In this document: one piece after another, positions 52,307 to 60,991 of the stretch | How positions within the stretch are numbered: the first letter of the stretch is position 1 | Layout of the letters: each line of letters opens with the position of its first letter | Source of the DNA: Owenweeksia sp. | GTDB taxonomy: Bacteria > Bacteroidota > Bacteroidia > Flavobacteriales > Schleiferiaceae | Direction: 5' to 3' | DNA length: 64,000 nt | NCBI GenBank assembly: GCA_002695025.1 | Contig: NZNV01000020.1 | Span: 124,001-188,000 of the forward strand | The notes under the pieces: model-generated | What the model was told of the DNA's origin: nothing | Database searches by the model: none | What the model saw: only the letters and a program-made list of their open reading frames with translations | Position numbers and translations under genes: made by a program

Positions 52307-54852
52307 CCAACGAAAACGAACGAATGTTAGATACCACAACAAAACGAAGAATAGACGAGTGCCGCGACATACTGGTAGGCAAGCTGCCCGACCCTAAATC
52401 GCAGATAGAGCAGATCACCATTGCGCTCATCTATAAGTTTATGGATGATATGGACAAGGAGGCCGTAGAGCTGGGAGGCGAAGCCCGCTTTTTTACCGGT
52501 GAGGCCGCCCGCTACGCCTGGGATGCCCTCTTTGATCCCCAACTGGGCAGTGCCGAACTCGTAAAGCTCTACGATGAAGCCCTGGAATCTATGGAGCTGA
52601 ACCCCCACATTCCCCAACTGTTCCGCGACATTTTTAAGAACGCGTATTTACCCTACCGCGACCCCGAAACCCTGCGGATGTTCCTCAAAACCATCGGGCA
52701 GTTCCAGTACTCCCACAGCGAAAAGCTGGGCGATGCCTTTGAATACCTGCTGCAGGTAATGGGCTCACAGGGCGATGCCGGGCAGTTCCGCACCCCCCGC
52801 CACATCATTGATTTTACGGTGCAGGCCGTAAACCCCGGTAAGAACGACCGTGTGCTGGACCCCGCCTGCGGTACGGCCGGCTTCCTCATATCGGCCTTTA
52901 AGCACATTTTACAGCAAAACGATAACAAGCTCACCCCGGATGAGCGCAAAAAGCTGATCGCCAATTTTACGGGTTACGACATTTCGCCTGATATGGTGCG
53001 CCTTTCCCTGGTGAACCTCTACCTGCACGGCTTTTCCGACCCGCACATCCACGAGTACGACACCCTTACCAGCGAAGAGCGCTGGGGTCACCGCTTTGAC
53101 GTGATCCTGGCCAACCCGCCTTTTATGAGCCCCAAGGGTGGTATACGCCCCCACAAGAAGTTCAGCGTAAGCTCCACCCGCAGCGAGGTGCTGTTTGTAG
53201 ATTACATAGCCGAACACCTGAGCCCGCAGGGCCGGGCGGGGGTTATTGTGCCCGAAGGGGTAGTCTTCCAGAGCGGCAAGGCCTATAAAGAGTTGCGCAA
53301 AATGCTGGTGGAGCACTACCTCTGGGCGGTGGTAAGCCTGCCCTCCGGGGTGTTTAATCCCTACAGCGGGGTAAAGACCTCCCTGCTGCTGATGGACCGT
53401 GCCCTGGCCAAAAAGAGTAAGCGCATCCTCTTTGTAAAGGTGGAGAACGATGGTTTTGACCTGGGCGCCCAGCGCAGGGAACTGAAAGGCTCCCAACTGC
53501 CCGTGGCCCTGGAATTTTTGCAGAAGTACCGCCACGCCACTTTGGAGGGTACCGACTTTGAAGAAGGCGTACTGACCCACGCGGTGGACAAAAGCCGTAT
53601 AGCCGAAAGCGGGGATTACAACCTGAGCGGGGAGCGGTATAGGATATCTGAAGATCTGGCTTCCAATTTTCCTTTGGTTGAACTTCAAAGCATTTTTGAT
53701 ATCAAAAGAGGAGGTTCTCCCAGACCAATAAAAGAGTTTCTTACTGAGAAGGAAAATGGTATTAACTGGATTAAAATAGGAGATACTGAAGAAGGGAAGA
53801 AATATATTACTCAAACGAAGGAGAAAATACGCCCCGAGGGGCTGAAAAAGTCAAGGTTAGTAAAGCCTGGTGATTTTATACTTTCTAATTCCATGAGTTT
53901 TGGGCGACCATATGTTGTGCAGATCGAAGGATGCATTCATGATGGCTGGTTGGTGTTCAAGCAAAAGGAACAAAACCTTAGCAAAGATTATATTTATTCT
54001 ATACTGTCTTCAGATGAAGTAAAGGCTCAATTTGAAAAATCTGCGACTGGTGGAGTAGTTCGTAACTTAAATATTGATTTAGTTAAAAAGGTATTGATCC
54101 CCCTTCCACCGCTGGAAGTGCAGCGGGAGATCGTGGAGGAAATAGAAGGCTACCAGAGGATCATAGACGGGGCGCGTATGGTGGTGGATAACTACCGCCC
54201 ACAAATCCGCATTCAGCCCGATTGGGAGATGGTGGAGTTGGGGGAGGTTTGTGAGGTGAAATCAGGAGGCACACCTGACAGAAAGAATGAGTCATATTGG
54301 AATGGCCAAATTCCATACGTTAAAACAGGACAAATCAATTTTAATACAATCACACAGGCGGAGGAATTTATTACTGAAAAAGGACTGAAAAATTCCTCGG
54401 CACGGTTAATTCCTGCAAATACTGTACTTATGGCAATGTATGGTCAGGGAATCACCCGAGGAAGAGTTGGCATCCTGACTATTAAGGCAGCTATAAATCA
54501 AGCCGTGGCAGCCTTGCTCATAAAGAATCACGAAAGATTAAATATTGACTTTCTATTTTATCAATTAATAGGAAAATACGATTATTTAAGAAAAATAAGT
54601 GATGCAAGAGGTGGTAACCAGAGTAACCTTAATGCCAAATTAATCCGCGAACTTAAAATTGTAGCTCCGTCATTAATTACTCAAGAGCAAATTGTAGAAG
54701 CAGTAAAAAGAGAGCAACAAATCATAGAATCCAACAAGAAACTCATCACTATTTTTGAGCAAAAGATCAAAGACCGTATTGCGGAGGTTTGGGGTAGTGG
54801 GGAGGAAGTTAAAGAGGCTGAACCGGAGCGGGAAGCGGTGGAAACAATGTAA
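52303..54852 (+). CDS. Fused type I methyltransferase-specificity protein (HsdM-HsdS)
   Basis: About 849 residues in one frame. The N-terminal half is HsdM: 'VLDPACGTAGFLISAFKHIL' (motif I, near residue 185), 'FDVILANPPFMSPKGGI' (motif IV, near 271) and 'VSLPSGVFNPYSGVKTSLLL'. From about residue 455 comes HsdS with two target-recognition domains, beginning 'LQSIFDIKRGGSPRPIKEF' and 'LGEVCEVKSGGTPDRKNESY', separated by a conserved helix with 'LPPLEVQREIVEEIEGYQRI'. M and S are normally separate genes. Both recognition domains are visibly more A/T-rich than the methylase and linker parts, as expected after recombination. ATG 52303 or 52324 is the likely start; 52264 lies in a repeat. Confidence 0.88.
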   Translation: MTNENERMLDTTTKRRIDECRDILVGKLPDPKSQIEQITIALIYKFMDDMDKEAVELGGEARFFTGEAARYAWDALFDPQLGSAELVKLYDEALESMELNPHIPQLFRDIFKNAYLPYRDPETLRMFLKTIGQFQYSHSEKLGDAFEYLLQVMGSQGDAGQFRTPRHIIDFTVQAVNPGKNDRVLDPACGTAGFLISAFKHILQQNDNKLTPDERKKLIANFTGYDISPDMVRLSLVNLYLHGFSDPHIHEYDTLTSEERWGHRFDVILANPPFMSPKGGIRPHKKFSVSSTRSEVLFVDYIAEHLSPQGRAGVIVPEGVVFQSGKAYKELRKMLVEHYLWAVVSLPSGVFNPYSGVKTSLLLMDRALAKKSKRILFVKVENDGFDLGAQRRELKGSQLPVALEFLQKYRHATLEGTDFEEGVLTHAVDKSRIAESGDYNLSGERYRISEDLASNFPLVELQSIFDIKRGGSPRPIKEFLTEKENGINWIKIGDTEEGKKYITQTKEKIRPEGLKKSRLVKPGDFILSNSMSFGRPYVVQIEGCIHDGWLVFKQKEQNLSKDYIYSILSSDEVKAQFEKSATGGVVRNLNIDLVKKVLIPLPPLEVQREIVEEIEGYQRIIDGARMVVDNYRPQIRIQPDWEMVELGEVCEVKSGGTPDRKNESYWNGQIPYVKTGQINFNTITQAEEFITEKGLKNSSARLIPANTVLMAMYGQGITRGRVGILTIKAAINQAVAALLIKNHERLNIDFLFYQLIGKYDYLRKISDARGGNQSNLNAKLIRELKIVAPSLITQEQIVEAVKREQQIIESNKKLITIFEQKIKDRIAEVWGSGEEVKEAEPEREAVETM

Positions 54853-54855
54853 TTT

Positions 54856-55155
54856 ATGATGCAAGCAGTAACCAATGTACATTTCAACCTGGCTATGGAA
54901 TGCTGGGAAATGGACCTGAAAGGAGCGACCATCCGGTTAACCGGTAGCGGCAGGCGTGGGGGAGCACCTTACCAACGTACAGATTCCAGTATGGATCGAT
55001 CCATTTACACCTTACAGGGAGATGGAAATTATGCTGCTGATCCGGCAGATCATCCCGGAGCCGTTCACTACATCCTGAAAAGGACTTCAGATGAAGTTTG
55101 TTTCCTGATACCAAAGAGTGAATTTATACGCTCCTTTACAGAACTTGATAACTGA
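54856..55155 (+). CDS. Small hypothetical protein downstream of hsdMS
   Basis: A 99-residue protein that starts 3 bases after the methylase-specificity stop, so it is probably in the same operon. It has no signal or membrane segment. Segments 'MECWEMDLKGATIRLTGSGR' and 'AVHYILKRTSDEVCFLIPKS' look beta-rich. No family recognised. The location between hsdMS and a Mrr-type gene suggests a role within the restriction locus, perhaps regulatory, but nothing in the sequence proves it. Confidence 0.5.
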   Translation: MMQAVTNVHFNLAMECWEMDLKGATIRLTGSGRRGGAPYQRTDSSMDRSIYTLQGDGNYAADPADHPGAVHYILKRTSDEVCFLIPKSEFIRSFTELDN

Positions 55156-55158
55156 CCT

Positions 55159-55272
55159 ATGGCAGACATCAAATTATACAACATCCACAAAGGTGTGGCC
55201 GTAGCGCAATTCCTGGATTTCAGAGCTTTGACTGCACTATTCTGCCGGAAAAGGGGCTTAGTGCACGTTTAA
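55159..55272 (+). CDS. Possible 37-residue protein or gene fragment
   Basis: An ATG three bases after the previous stop opens 37 codons: MADIKLYNIHKGVAVAQFLD, then FRALTALFCRKRGLVHV. The tight spacing favours translation, yet the abrupt end suggests it may be the 5' remnant of a longer gene whose rest has been replaced. It is not similar to anything I recognise. Fifteen bases separate it from the Mrr-type gene. Confidence 0.35.
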   Translation: MADIKLYNIHKGVAVAQFLDFRALTALFCRKRGLVHV

Positions 55273-55287
55273 AACTAATATTAAGTT

Positions 55288-56466
55288 ATGGTAAAAACTC
55301 CTTTATTCCCGGAATATCACAAAGTAAAACTACTGTTGCAGGCGCTGGAAGGTATAGAGGCCAGCCTCTTTCAGGCGATGCTCAACAGTATATGGGCCGC
55401 TACCGGTACCCCGCAAAAACGCGTAAGCTGGACGGAGCCGGACCAGTGGATACCGCAAAGGCTGAAGGGTAAGGAAGCCCTGCTGGCTCAACGTATATGG
55501 GCGGAGAGTAGGGGAAAGGTGAACCCGCGCCATGTGCGGGGCTGTAAATTCCTGATCGATAATTATGAATTACTCAGCTTGCACAAGGGAGAATACGCCA
55601 TTACACCTGCCGGCCGCGTGTTTATGGGTGAAGAGCCCAATGAAGCCTCAGCCCACATTGACGTGGAGGAGGGTCTGGTGTTTTTACTGTACCGCCTTTC
55701 CATACACGGGCGGGGCAAGCGCAGCACCTTTCACGAAGAGTGGAAGGAGTACCTGCTTAAGAATTCCAACTACCGCACCCGTAAAACCATTAACACCAGC
55801 CTGAGCCAGCGTTTACGCAACCTGGTGAGCCGCGGTCTGGCCAACCGGGAAGGCAACCAGTACAGCCTGTCCGAAAAAGGACAGCACTACCTGCAGAACT
55901 TTGACCAGAACAGCAGTTTTTCCAGCCTGAACGAAGAAGAAGACTTGAGCCACCAGATCGATTCCTTTAACCAGCAACAGCGTGATGCGCTGTACAAGCG
56001 CCTGCAGGAAATGGACCCCATCCGCTTTGAGCATACCATTAAAGACCTTTTGCTGGCGCTGGGCTATGAAGACGTAGTGGTAACCAGCCCCACCAATGAT
56101 AAAGGCGTGGATGTGACGGGAACCATTCAGAAGGGTATATCCTCTATTAAAGAGGTGATACAGGTAAAGAGGAATACTACTGCTGCCGTTTCACGCAGGG
56201 TTATGGATGGTCTGCGCGGTTCACTGTACCGCTTTGACGCCTTCCAGGGTACCATTATTACCCTGTCAGACTTTACCAAAGGTACCGTACAGTCTGCCCT
56301 GGATCGGGGAGCGGCCCCCATTACGCTCATCAACGGGCAAAAGCTGCTGGACCTGCTGATCGAGAACGGTATAGGCATCAATCGCCACAAGGCTGAATTC
56401 TTTACGGTAGACCCGGATTACTTCACCACGGAGGAGGTGGATGATATAGAAGATGAGCGAGAGTGA
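55288..56466 (+). CDS. mrr: Mrr-family type IV restriction endonuclease
   Basis: A 392-residue protein with a winged-helix-like N-terminal part ('SLSQRLRNLVSRGLANREGN' near 170-195) and a C-terminal Mrr catalytic domain: 'MDPIRFEHTIKDLLLALGYE', 'VTSPTNDKGVDVTGTIQ' (Asp near 274) and 'KEVIQVKRNTTAAVSRRVMD' (QxK near 292). This D...QxK site is the Mrr variant of the PD-(D/E)xK fold. Mrr proteins cut methylated or otherwise modified foreign DNA, which complements the type I system upstream. An acidic tail ('DYFTTEEVDDIEDERE') ends the protein. It closes the + strand part of the island; the next gene is convergent, 18 bases away. Confidence 0.85.
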   Translation: MVKTPLFPEYHKVKLLLQALEGIEASLFQAMLNSIWAATGTPQKRVSWTEPDQWIPQRLKGKEALLAQRIWAESRGKVNPRHVRGCKFLIDNYELLSLHKGEYAITPAGRVFMGEEPNEASAHIDVEEGLVFLLYRLSIHGRGKRSTFHEEWKEYLLKNSNYRTRKTINTSLSQRLRNLVSRGLANREGNQYSLSEKGQHYLQNFDQNSSFSSLNEEEDLSHQIDSFNQQQRDALYKRLQEMDPIRFEHTIKDLLLALGYEDVVVTSPTNDKGVDVTGTIQKGISSIKEVIQVKRNTTAAVSRRVMDGLRGSLYRFDAFQGTIITLSDFTKGTVQSALDRGAAPITLINGQKLLDLLIENGIGINRHKAEFFTVDPDYFTTEEVDDIEDERE

Positions 56467-56484
56467 GGGTTGCTGTATAGTCAG

Positions 56485-57012
56485 TTAGGGTGTAATAGAT
56501 AATATTCGCTGATCCTGGATGGAATACACCACCTCAATGTCGCTCTTTGGGCTTTGGTAATGCAAGCGGTAATGATCACCATTCATTTCAATTTGTGTGC
56601 AATTTTCCGGATTAAGTTTACCCAAAGAACTAGTGTTGGATTCTATATTCTCCAGCATAGCATCAATGGATTGCTCTTTAGTAGGTTGGATAAGTCCAAT
56701 TAGGAGAATACCCACGATCAACACGATGGTGCTGGCATTGGTAAAATCAATAGCCTTTGGATCGGAACAGGCGGTCTTCACCACCTGTATAGCCCTTCCA
56801 AAACCAAAGAATGATAAGGTAATGGCGAGCACCAGCACCAATGAACTGGCGTAATTCAGAAGGTTGAAATCGGTTTGTTGCAATACCAAAAAGGCCAATT
56901 GTGCCGCCAGTATAGTAGATGCCAGGGAAATGATCACCTTATTATAGTCTATCACCATTTTATAGGCTTCAACTACGGAGCCGCCTTTTGAAGACTTCGA
57001 TTTTTTAGCCAT
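56485..57012 (-). CDS. Small three-helix membrane protein
   Basis: A 175-residue protein beginning MAKKSKSSKGGSVVEAYKMV. Three membrane helices follow ('VIISLASTILAAQLAFLVLQ', 'YASSLVLVLAITLSFFGFG', 'ASTIVLIVGILLIGLIQ', about residues 25-130), then a soluble C-terminal part of about 50 residues ('MNGDHYRLHYQSPKSDIEVV'). I use ATG 57012; upstream codons would overlap the preceding gene and lack similarity to a signal. It is the last gene of the leftward operon that begins beyond the right edge. Function unknown; it may take part in a membrane complex with the DUF4407 protein. Confidence 0.6.
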   Translation of the reverse strand: MAKKSKSSKGGSVVEAYKMVIDYNKVIISLASTILAAQLAFLVLQQTDFNLLNYASSLVLVLAITLSFFGFGRAIQVVKTACSDPKAIDFTNASTIVLIVGILLIGLIQPTKEQSIDAMLENIESNTSSLGKLNPENCTQIEMNGDHYRLHYQSPKSDIEVVYSIQDQRILSITP

Positions 57013-57059
57013 TTTAAAGTAATTATGCAGGCCTGGTCCTGTGTGGTTAAATACTTCGA

Positions 57060-57419
57060 TTAAACACTTCTGGAAATAAAACATCTGTTTTGAAGAATAT
57101 CCGACAAGGATTGCCAAATCTCCCAAGTGGTGATTTTTTGTTTATTTTCAAGATCAGCTCGATATTTAAAATATCTCGGGCTTGAAATCTGATTAAATGC
57201 TTCCGGAATAAGTGAAATGGCATAGCGCTGGCCATTTTCAAATTCTCTGCCTCGTATATTCCAATTGGGTGAGGGATCTGCTTTTATATTATCAATGACT
57301 TCTATAATGAAATCCCTTGCTTTATCTGAAAGTGAATAATACCTGCCAATTTGTTCATTAGACTGCATCCAGTCCTTTAGTTTATCATTTACAAGGGCTC
57401 CGATTTCTTTTTTATCCAT
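57060..57419 (-). CDS. Small soluble hypothetical protein in the ubiquitin-like operon
   Basis: A 119-residue protein starting MDKKEIGALVNDKLKDWMQS. It is charged and helical, with 'SLSDKARDFIIEVIDNIKAD' and 'YAISLIPEAFNQISSPRYFK'; no family recognised. The ATG at 57419 is chosen since the longer frame upstream (to 57545) reads through a broken membrane-protein gene in another frame. It lies 29 bases after that gene and 47 bases before the three-helix membrane protein, on the same strand as the operon, but spacing is looser than in the core, so membership is less certain. Confidence 0.5.
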   Translation of the reverse strand: MDKKEIGALVNDKLKDWMQSNEQIGRYYSLSDKARDFIIEVIDNIKADPSPNWNIRGREFENGQRYAISLIPEAFNQISSPRYFKYRADLENKQKITTWEIWQSLSDILQNRCFISRSV

Positions 57420-57448
57420 AATCCATATTATTAAGATTAAAAGTCTGC

Positions 57449-57693
57449 TTAATTGAATATTGCATCTATAATTCCGTTTCGTATCAGTAAATAAAACAAT
57501 GACATCAGGAAGATGATCATGCGGGTTACTACCCGTTCTACCCAAAGCCCTGTGGCTGTCCCCGATCGGCCCTATAATAATCGCCTATCCAGCCTAATTC
57601 CCAGTCTACGGCCAGCCATATCCCCAAAAAGAAGCCTATGGTACCAAACCAGCGGCCAAAGGCATAGTCTTTTTCCACATCTTTTGCACTCAT
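57449..57693 (-). pseudogene. Frameshifted two-helix membrane protein gene
   Basis: From ATG 57693 the frame reads MSAKDVEKDYAFGRWFGTIG with a first hydrophobic stretch 'FFLGIWLAVDWELGWIG', then passes a 4-G run (cccc at 57560-57563 on the + strand) and soon hits a stop. Adding one G restores a frame reading DRGTATGLWVERVVTRMIIF and then 'LMSLFYLLIRNGIIDAIFN', a second membrane helix with a proper stop at 57449. The corrected protein is 81 residues. A single homopolymer change could be a sequencing error, so it may be intact in the living cell. It follows DUF4407 by 44 bases. Confidence 0.6.
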
Positions 57694-57737
57694 TTGTTTG
57701 ATGTAGGTTTAATATTTTGCTTTAGAGCATAGGTTTA

Positions 57738-59105
57738 TTAAGTACTTAAATCCGTGTCATCCATCCTTCTATTCATACTTTCACGAGCCCTTCTTTCCCA
57801 TTCTCTCAGGGATTCTTCAGCCAATTGTAATTCAATGGCGGCTGTTTTATCCATAATGCTGTTATTCAACTCTATTTCCTTCGTTTTGCGGTAACGCTCC
57901 GTTTCTTCGGCAATCTCCTGGTTAGATTCGATCCGGGACCGGACGTCATCGGCAAAAGTCTGGTCGTCTTCATAGAGTTTCCAATCGTACTGGCTGATAG
58001 GCGTTTTTAGTTTGAGGTAGGTAGGTAAGATCTCAATCACCAAAAGAGCCAGGAATATGAGCCATTTAAGGAATTGTACACCCCAGTCCGGCATCAGGAA
58101 GAGGGTGGTGAACTTGGTATCGAAGCCCTGCATAGAGTCCATCTTTTCCTTATAGCCTTCGGCTTTGTTAAGAATCTCATCTTTGTCTGCAATTAAAGTG
58201 GAATCCCGTTTCTCGTAAATACTATCCTTCTCATTCCTTTCTGCTATCAGACCGGCTTTCCAGGCAGTATAAACACTATCTGCTTTTTTGTAATAGGCAT
58301 TGCACTCTTTCCGCTTATCCTGCCATCTTTTATAGGCAGCATCGCTGTCCGCCTTCAGCTCAAACCATTTCCGGTCAAGTTCAGGTTCTGCGGGTTTTCT
58401 AAGGGAGTCAGGCACACTGTTGTTATACGCTGCCCGATTACTTACCAATTGGGCATAATGTGCTTTTCGTTCTTTTATTCTCTGATCGTATTGATATTCG
58501 AGGGGTTTTACCTGAGGCTCACACTCTTCGTAAGCCGCTTTAGCATTTTGGTATTCCGGAAGGGGACAGTCTCCGGCAAGGGCGGCATCCAGAGAAGCCA
58601 CTTCCTCTTTTAACTGGCCTACTTCGGCTCCCCTTCCTTCCACATTATAGCCCTGGTTGAGTTCTGCCTGTCTTTGCAGCCAGTCGCGCTGGTTATTGGC
58701 ATCCATCTGGCGTTCTATGCGTTCTTCAAATATGATGTGATCCAGAGGGATAGACATAAAAAAGGCGAGGATAAAAGCCAGGGCAAAGCGGGGTGCAAAG
58801 TAGAACCAGAAAGGTTGATTTTCAACCGCTTGATCGGGTTTTCTCTTAATGGAGTTTACCATGGAACGGTCCAGAGTGAAGATCACTAAGCCCCAGATTA
58901 CAGCAAAGGCCAAAACGCCCCAATAATTAGTATCAACAAAGGTTGCTCCCGCTACAAATGCCGTAAAGGACGCAAATAGCGAGGTTATAAGTATCATCAT
59001 ACCAATATTGGCATGACGGTTATATTCATTAGGACATTTTTTCAGAACGGATATTTCAGAACCTGAAATGAGCCAGAAAAAGTATTGGAGTTTGGAGTAT
59101 TTCAT
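57738..59105 (-). CDS. DUF4407 membrane protein
   Basis: A 455-residue protein. The N-terminal 130 residues match DUF4407: 'LQYFFWLISGSEISVLKKCP', four membrane helices including 'GMMILITSLFASFTAFVAG' and 'FALAFILAFFMSIPLDHIIF'. A long coiled-coil periplasmic or cytosolic section (about 140-325) is rich in Glu, Lys and Tyr. One more helix is at about 350-370 ('FLKWLIFLALLVIEILPTYL'), then a charged helical tail. Members are widespread in Bacteroidota and sometimes sit in conflict loci; the function is unknown. Its start overlaps the stop of the Ig-like gene by ATGA (59102-59105), tying it to the ubiquitin-like operon. Confidence 0.8.
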   Translation of the reverse strand: MKYSKLQYFFWLISGSEISVLKKCPNEYNRHANIGMMILITSLFASFTAFVAGATFVDTNYWGVLAFAVIWGLVIFTLDRSMVNSIKRKPDQAVENQPFWFYFAPRFALAFILAFFMSIPLDHIIFEERIERQMDANNQRDWLQRQAELNQGYNVEGRGAEVGQLKEEVASLDAALAGDCPLPEYQNAKAAYEECEPQVKPLEYQYDQRIKERKAHYAQLVSNRAAYNNSVPDSLRKPAEPELDRKWFELKADSDAAYKRWQDKRKECNAYYKKADSVYTAWKAGLIAERNEKDSIYEKRDSTLIADKDEILNKAEGYKEKMDSMQGFDTKFTTLFLMPDWGVQFLKWLIFLALLVIEILPTYLKLKTPISQYDWKLYEDDQTFADDVRSRIESNQEIAEETERYRKTKEIELNNSIMDKTAAIELQLAEESLREWERRARESMNRRMDDTDLST

Positions 59106-60748
59106 GGATTGTCAAGTTGATTGGAGAGCGCTTTAAGGGTGCTACGTAGTTTATCTCTTAAAACCGCTATCCATTGAAGATCAGTATTTAATTCCCTGGG
59201 TTTAGGGTGATTTAGTGATGTGCGTTTGTTGAAAGTTACCCTGTCATGCCGCAGAGTAAGTTGCCGGGCACGTAGATTTACAGATGGATAGGTCCTGGTC
59301 TTATGAAAAATTATCTGAGGTTCCGGCAGCTTCAGGTTAAAGTTGGCCCGAGTAAACGGAATAACTTCCATAAAAAGCTCAGCCTTCTGCTTATCTTTTT
59401 TATTAATGGCCCAAAGGGTAACGGTTTGCGACTCTGACAGTCTCAGGTCATAAGATTGCCGGTTGGTAACATCAATATTACCCGGTTCCAGTATCAGTTG
59501 GGTATGGTTCGCAGCCGTCCATGAAACAGTAACCGGAATGGTAGGCATGGTAACCCGGCCCGAGCTGGAGATACTGACCTTAACCGGATGGTACACTTCT
59601 ACCTTAAAGGTTTTACTTTTCCCCATGAAGTTGCACTTGCCCACCGGGGTTAAGGTGTAATCCGTATCTACGGAAGGAGTGAGGGACACAGCACCATCAG
59701 GGCTGATTACCGACTGGGTGTTGCCATCGGACAGGATAAGCTGTTCACAAAAGTTTTCCTGGTGATGAAGGGTGACTTCACCCGGCCATAAAAGAGCATT
59801 GTCCGGGCTTAGATGCACATCCGTGATCTCCGGTTGAGGGTATATGGTAACAGCTTGTTCCAAAGCCATCTCCGATTCAGCCCCCGTTTCCCCTATTACC
59901 TTGAGTTTGTATTGGGCTTCACGCATTTGGTCCGTTTTATTTTCCACTTCAATATCCACCTGTGAGCTTCCGCTTACATCGGCTACTTCAGTGCCATCAC
60001 TACTAAGAATAGCCTTTACCGTATTGGTGTATTCAAATTGAAAGGAAAGGGTCATCGTATCCACCGCTTCCGTTGTATTGGCTTTGAAGGAATGGATGGT
60101 AGGTGCGCCAAAAACCTCAACGTTAAAATCTCTTTTTACCTGGCTGTTGAACTTACCAAAGGCTACCAGGGAAAAGGTTTGACTCTTCCTTATGGGATCA
60201 GAAGTATAGGTGTCCTGGCCGGTTACATTAGCTATTACACTCCCGCTTTCATCTATAATACGTAAGCGTTTTGCATGACTGGCCTGGAAACGAATATTAA
60301 AAGACTCACCCTCAACTACTTTATTTTTCAGCTCCAGGATCTCAACCTCGGGCTTGCTGAAAACCTGTATAGACTTGCTGACGGTAAAAGTCTCACCGAA
60401 CAAATCACTATATACGATTTCTACGGAACTCATGCCCTTGCGCACGGGCAATGAGACTTGTCCTGAGCTATTTACTCGTCCAAAACCGGTAATGGATACC
60501 TCAGTACTGTTTTTGATCTCCCAGGATACATCAATGGAGCTACCTTCTAAAGTTTTTTTACTGGAAAGGGTAAAGCGTATAACCTTTGCTTGTTGAGCTT
60601 CCCGGATTGCAGATTGAATGCTCTCCCTAAAAGGGCAATGCCTAACGTCACAAGGTTGTAAAAGGCCAAGCTGTTCGTCAATGGCGTCTCCCTTTTTTCT
60701 CCGGCAAACGGTACACCTGCTTTGAAATATTCTGGGAATTATCCGCAT
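59102..60748 (-). CDS. Protein with N-terminal four-Cys module and tandem Ig-like domains
   Basis: A 548-residue protein without a signal peptide. Cys12, Cys15, Cys33 and Cys38 form a CxxC-x17-C-x4-C module, probably zinc-binding, shared in identical spacing with the 80-residue protein encoded just upstream. From about residue 55 to 460 there are four or five Ig-like beta sandwiches ('KTLEGSSIDVSWEIKNSTEV', 'VEGESFNIRFQASHAKRLRI', 'TMPTIPVTVSWTAANHTQLI'), usually extracellular but here apparently cytosolic. The basic C-terminal tail (about 475-548) is less regular. It is fused into the operon by direct abutment upstream and ATGA overlap downstream. It could be a substrate, adaptor or structural partner of the conjugation enzymes. 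Confidence 0.65.
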   Translation of the reverse strand: MRIIPRIFQSRCTVCRRKKGDAIDEQLGLLQPCDVRHCPFRESIQSAIREAQQAKVIRFTLSSKKTLEGSSIDVSWEIKNSTEVSITGFGRVNSSGQVSLPVRKGMSSVEIVYSDLFGETFTVSKSIQVFSKPEVEILELKNKVVEGESFNIRFQASHAKRLRIIDESGSVIANVTGQDTYTSDPIRKSQTFSLVAFGKFNSQVKRDFNVEVFGAPTIHSFKANTTEAVDTMTLSFQFEYTNTVKAILSSDGTEVADVSGSSQVDIEVENKTDQMREAQYKLKVIGETGAESEMALEQAVTIYPQPEITDVHLSPDNALLWPGEVTLHHQENFCEQLILSDGNTQSVISPDGAVSLTPSVDTDYTLTPVGKCNFMGKSKTFKVEVYHPVKVSISSSGRVTMPTIPVTVSWTAANHTQLILEPGNIDVTNRQSYDLRLSESQTVTLWAINKKDKQKAELFMEVIPFTRANFNLKLPEPQIIFHKTRTYPSVNLRARQLTLRHDRVTFNKRTSLNHPKPRELNTDLQWIAVLRDKLRSTLKALSNQLDNP

Positions 60749-60991
60749 CTACTTTTTGAAAATTTTAATGATGTGCCGGGGCAGCTTTCTGATCGATAGG
60801 CTGACCTTTTCTTTAGGAGTAATATTCAGGCGATACTTTTTTTCAATGGCGTCTTGTATTTGTTTTGAGAATTCACAATCGTTGGTGTCACAACTCTCGT
60901 TTGTTTGGAGTTGCTCTGCAATGGCCAATTGCGCTTTTCTCTTACAAACAGTACAGCGGTTGCTCGGGCGTTTATGGATTATCCGGCTCAC
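60749..60991 (-). CDS. 80-residue four-Cys (zinc-binding-like) protein
   Basis: Starts MSRIIHKRPSNRCTVCKRKA. Cys13, Cys16, Cys34 and Cys39 repeat exactly the CxxC-x17-C-x4-C spacing of the Ig-like protein, and neighbouring residues agree too (CTVC-K/R-RK, A-I-x-EQL, CD-x2-x-C-x-F, IQ-AI). The C-terminal 30 residues are basic. It overlaps the JAB gene stop by ATGA (60988-60991) and its own stop directly abuts the next ATG. The tight coupling and shared module suggest the two proteins bind the same partner or each other. Family not recognised. Confidence 0.65.
   Translation of the reverse strand: MSRIIHKRPSNRCTVCKRKAQLAIAEQLQTNESCDTNDCEFSKQIQDAIEKKYRLNITPKEKVSLSIRKLPRHIIKIFKK

Noticed and set aside
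52909-53814. 301-codon - strand frame opposite the methylase domain
   Set aside because: The + strand frame carries complete methylase motifs; the opposite frame has none and is His/Val/Gly-rich antisense.
57013-57126. Longer N-terminus for the three-helix membrane protein
   Set aside because: The extra residues overlap the upstream gene in another frame; MAKKSKSS at 57012 is the natural start of a basic, cytosolic N-terminus.
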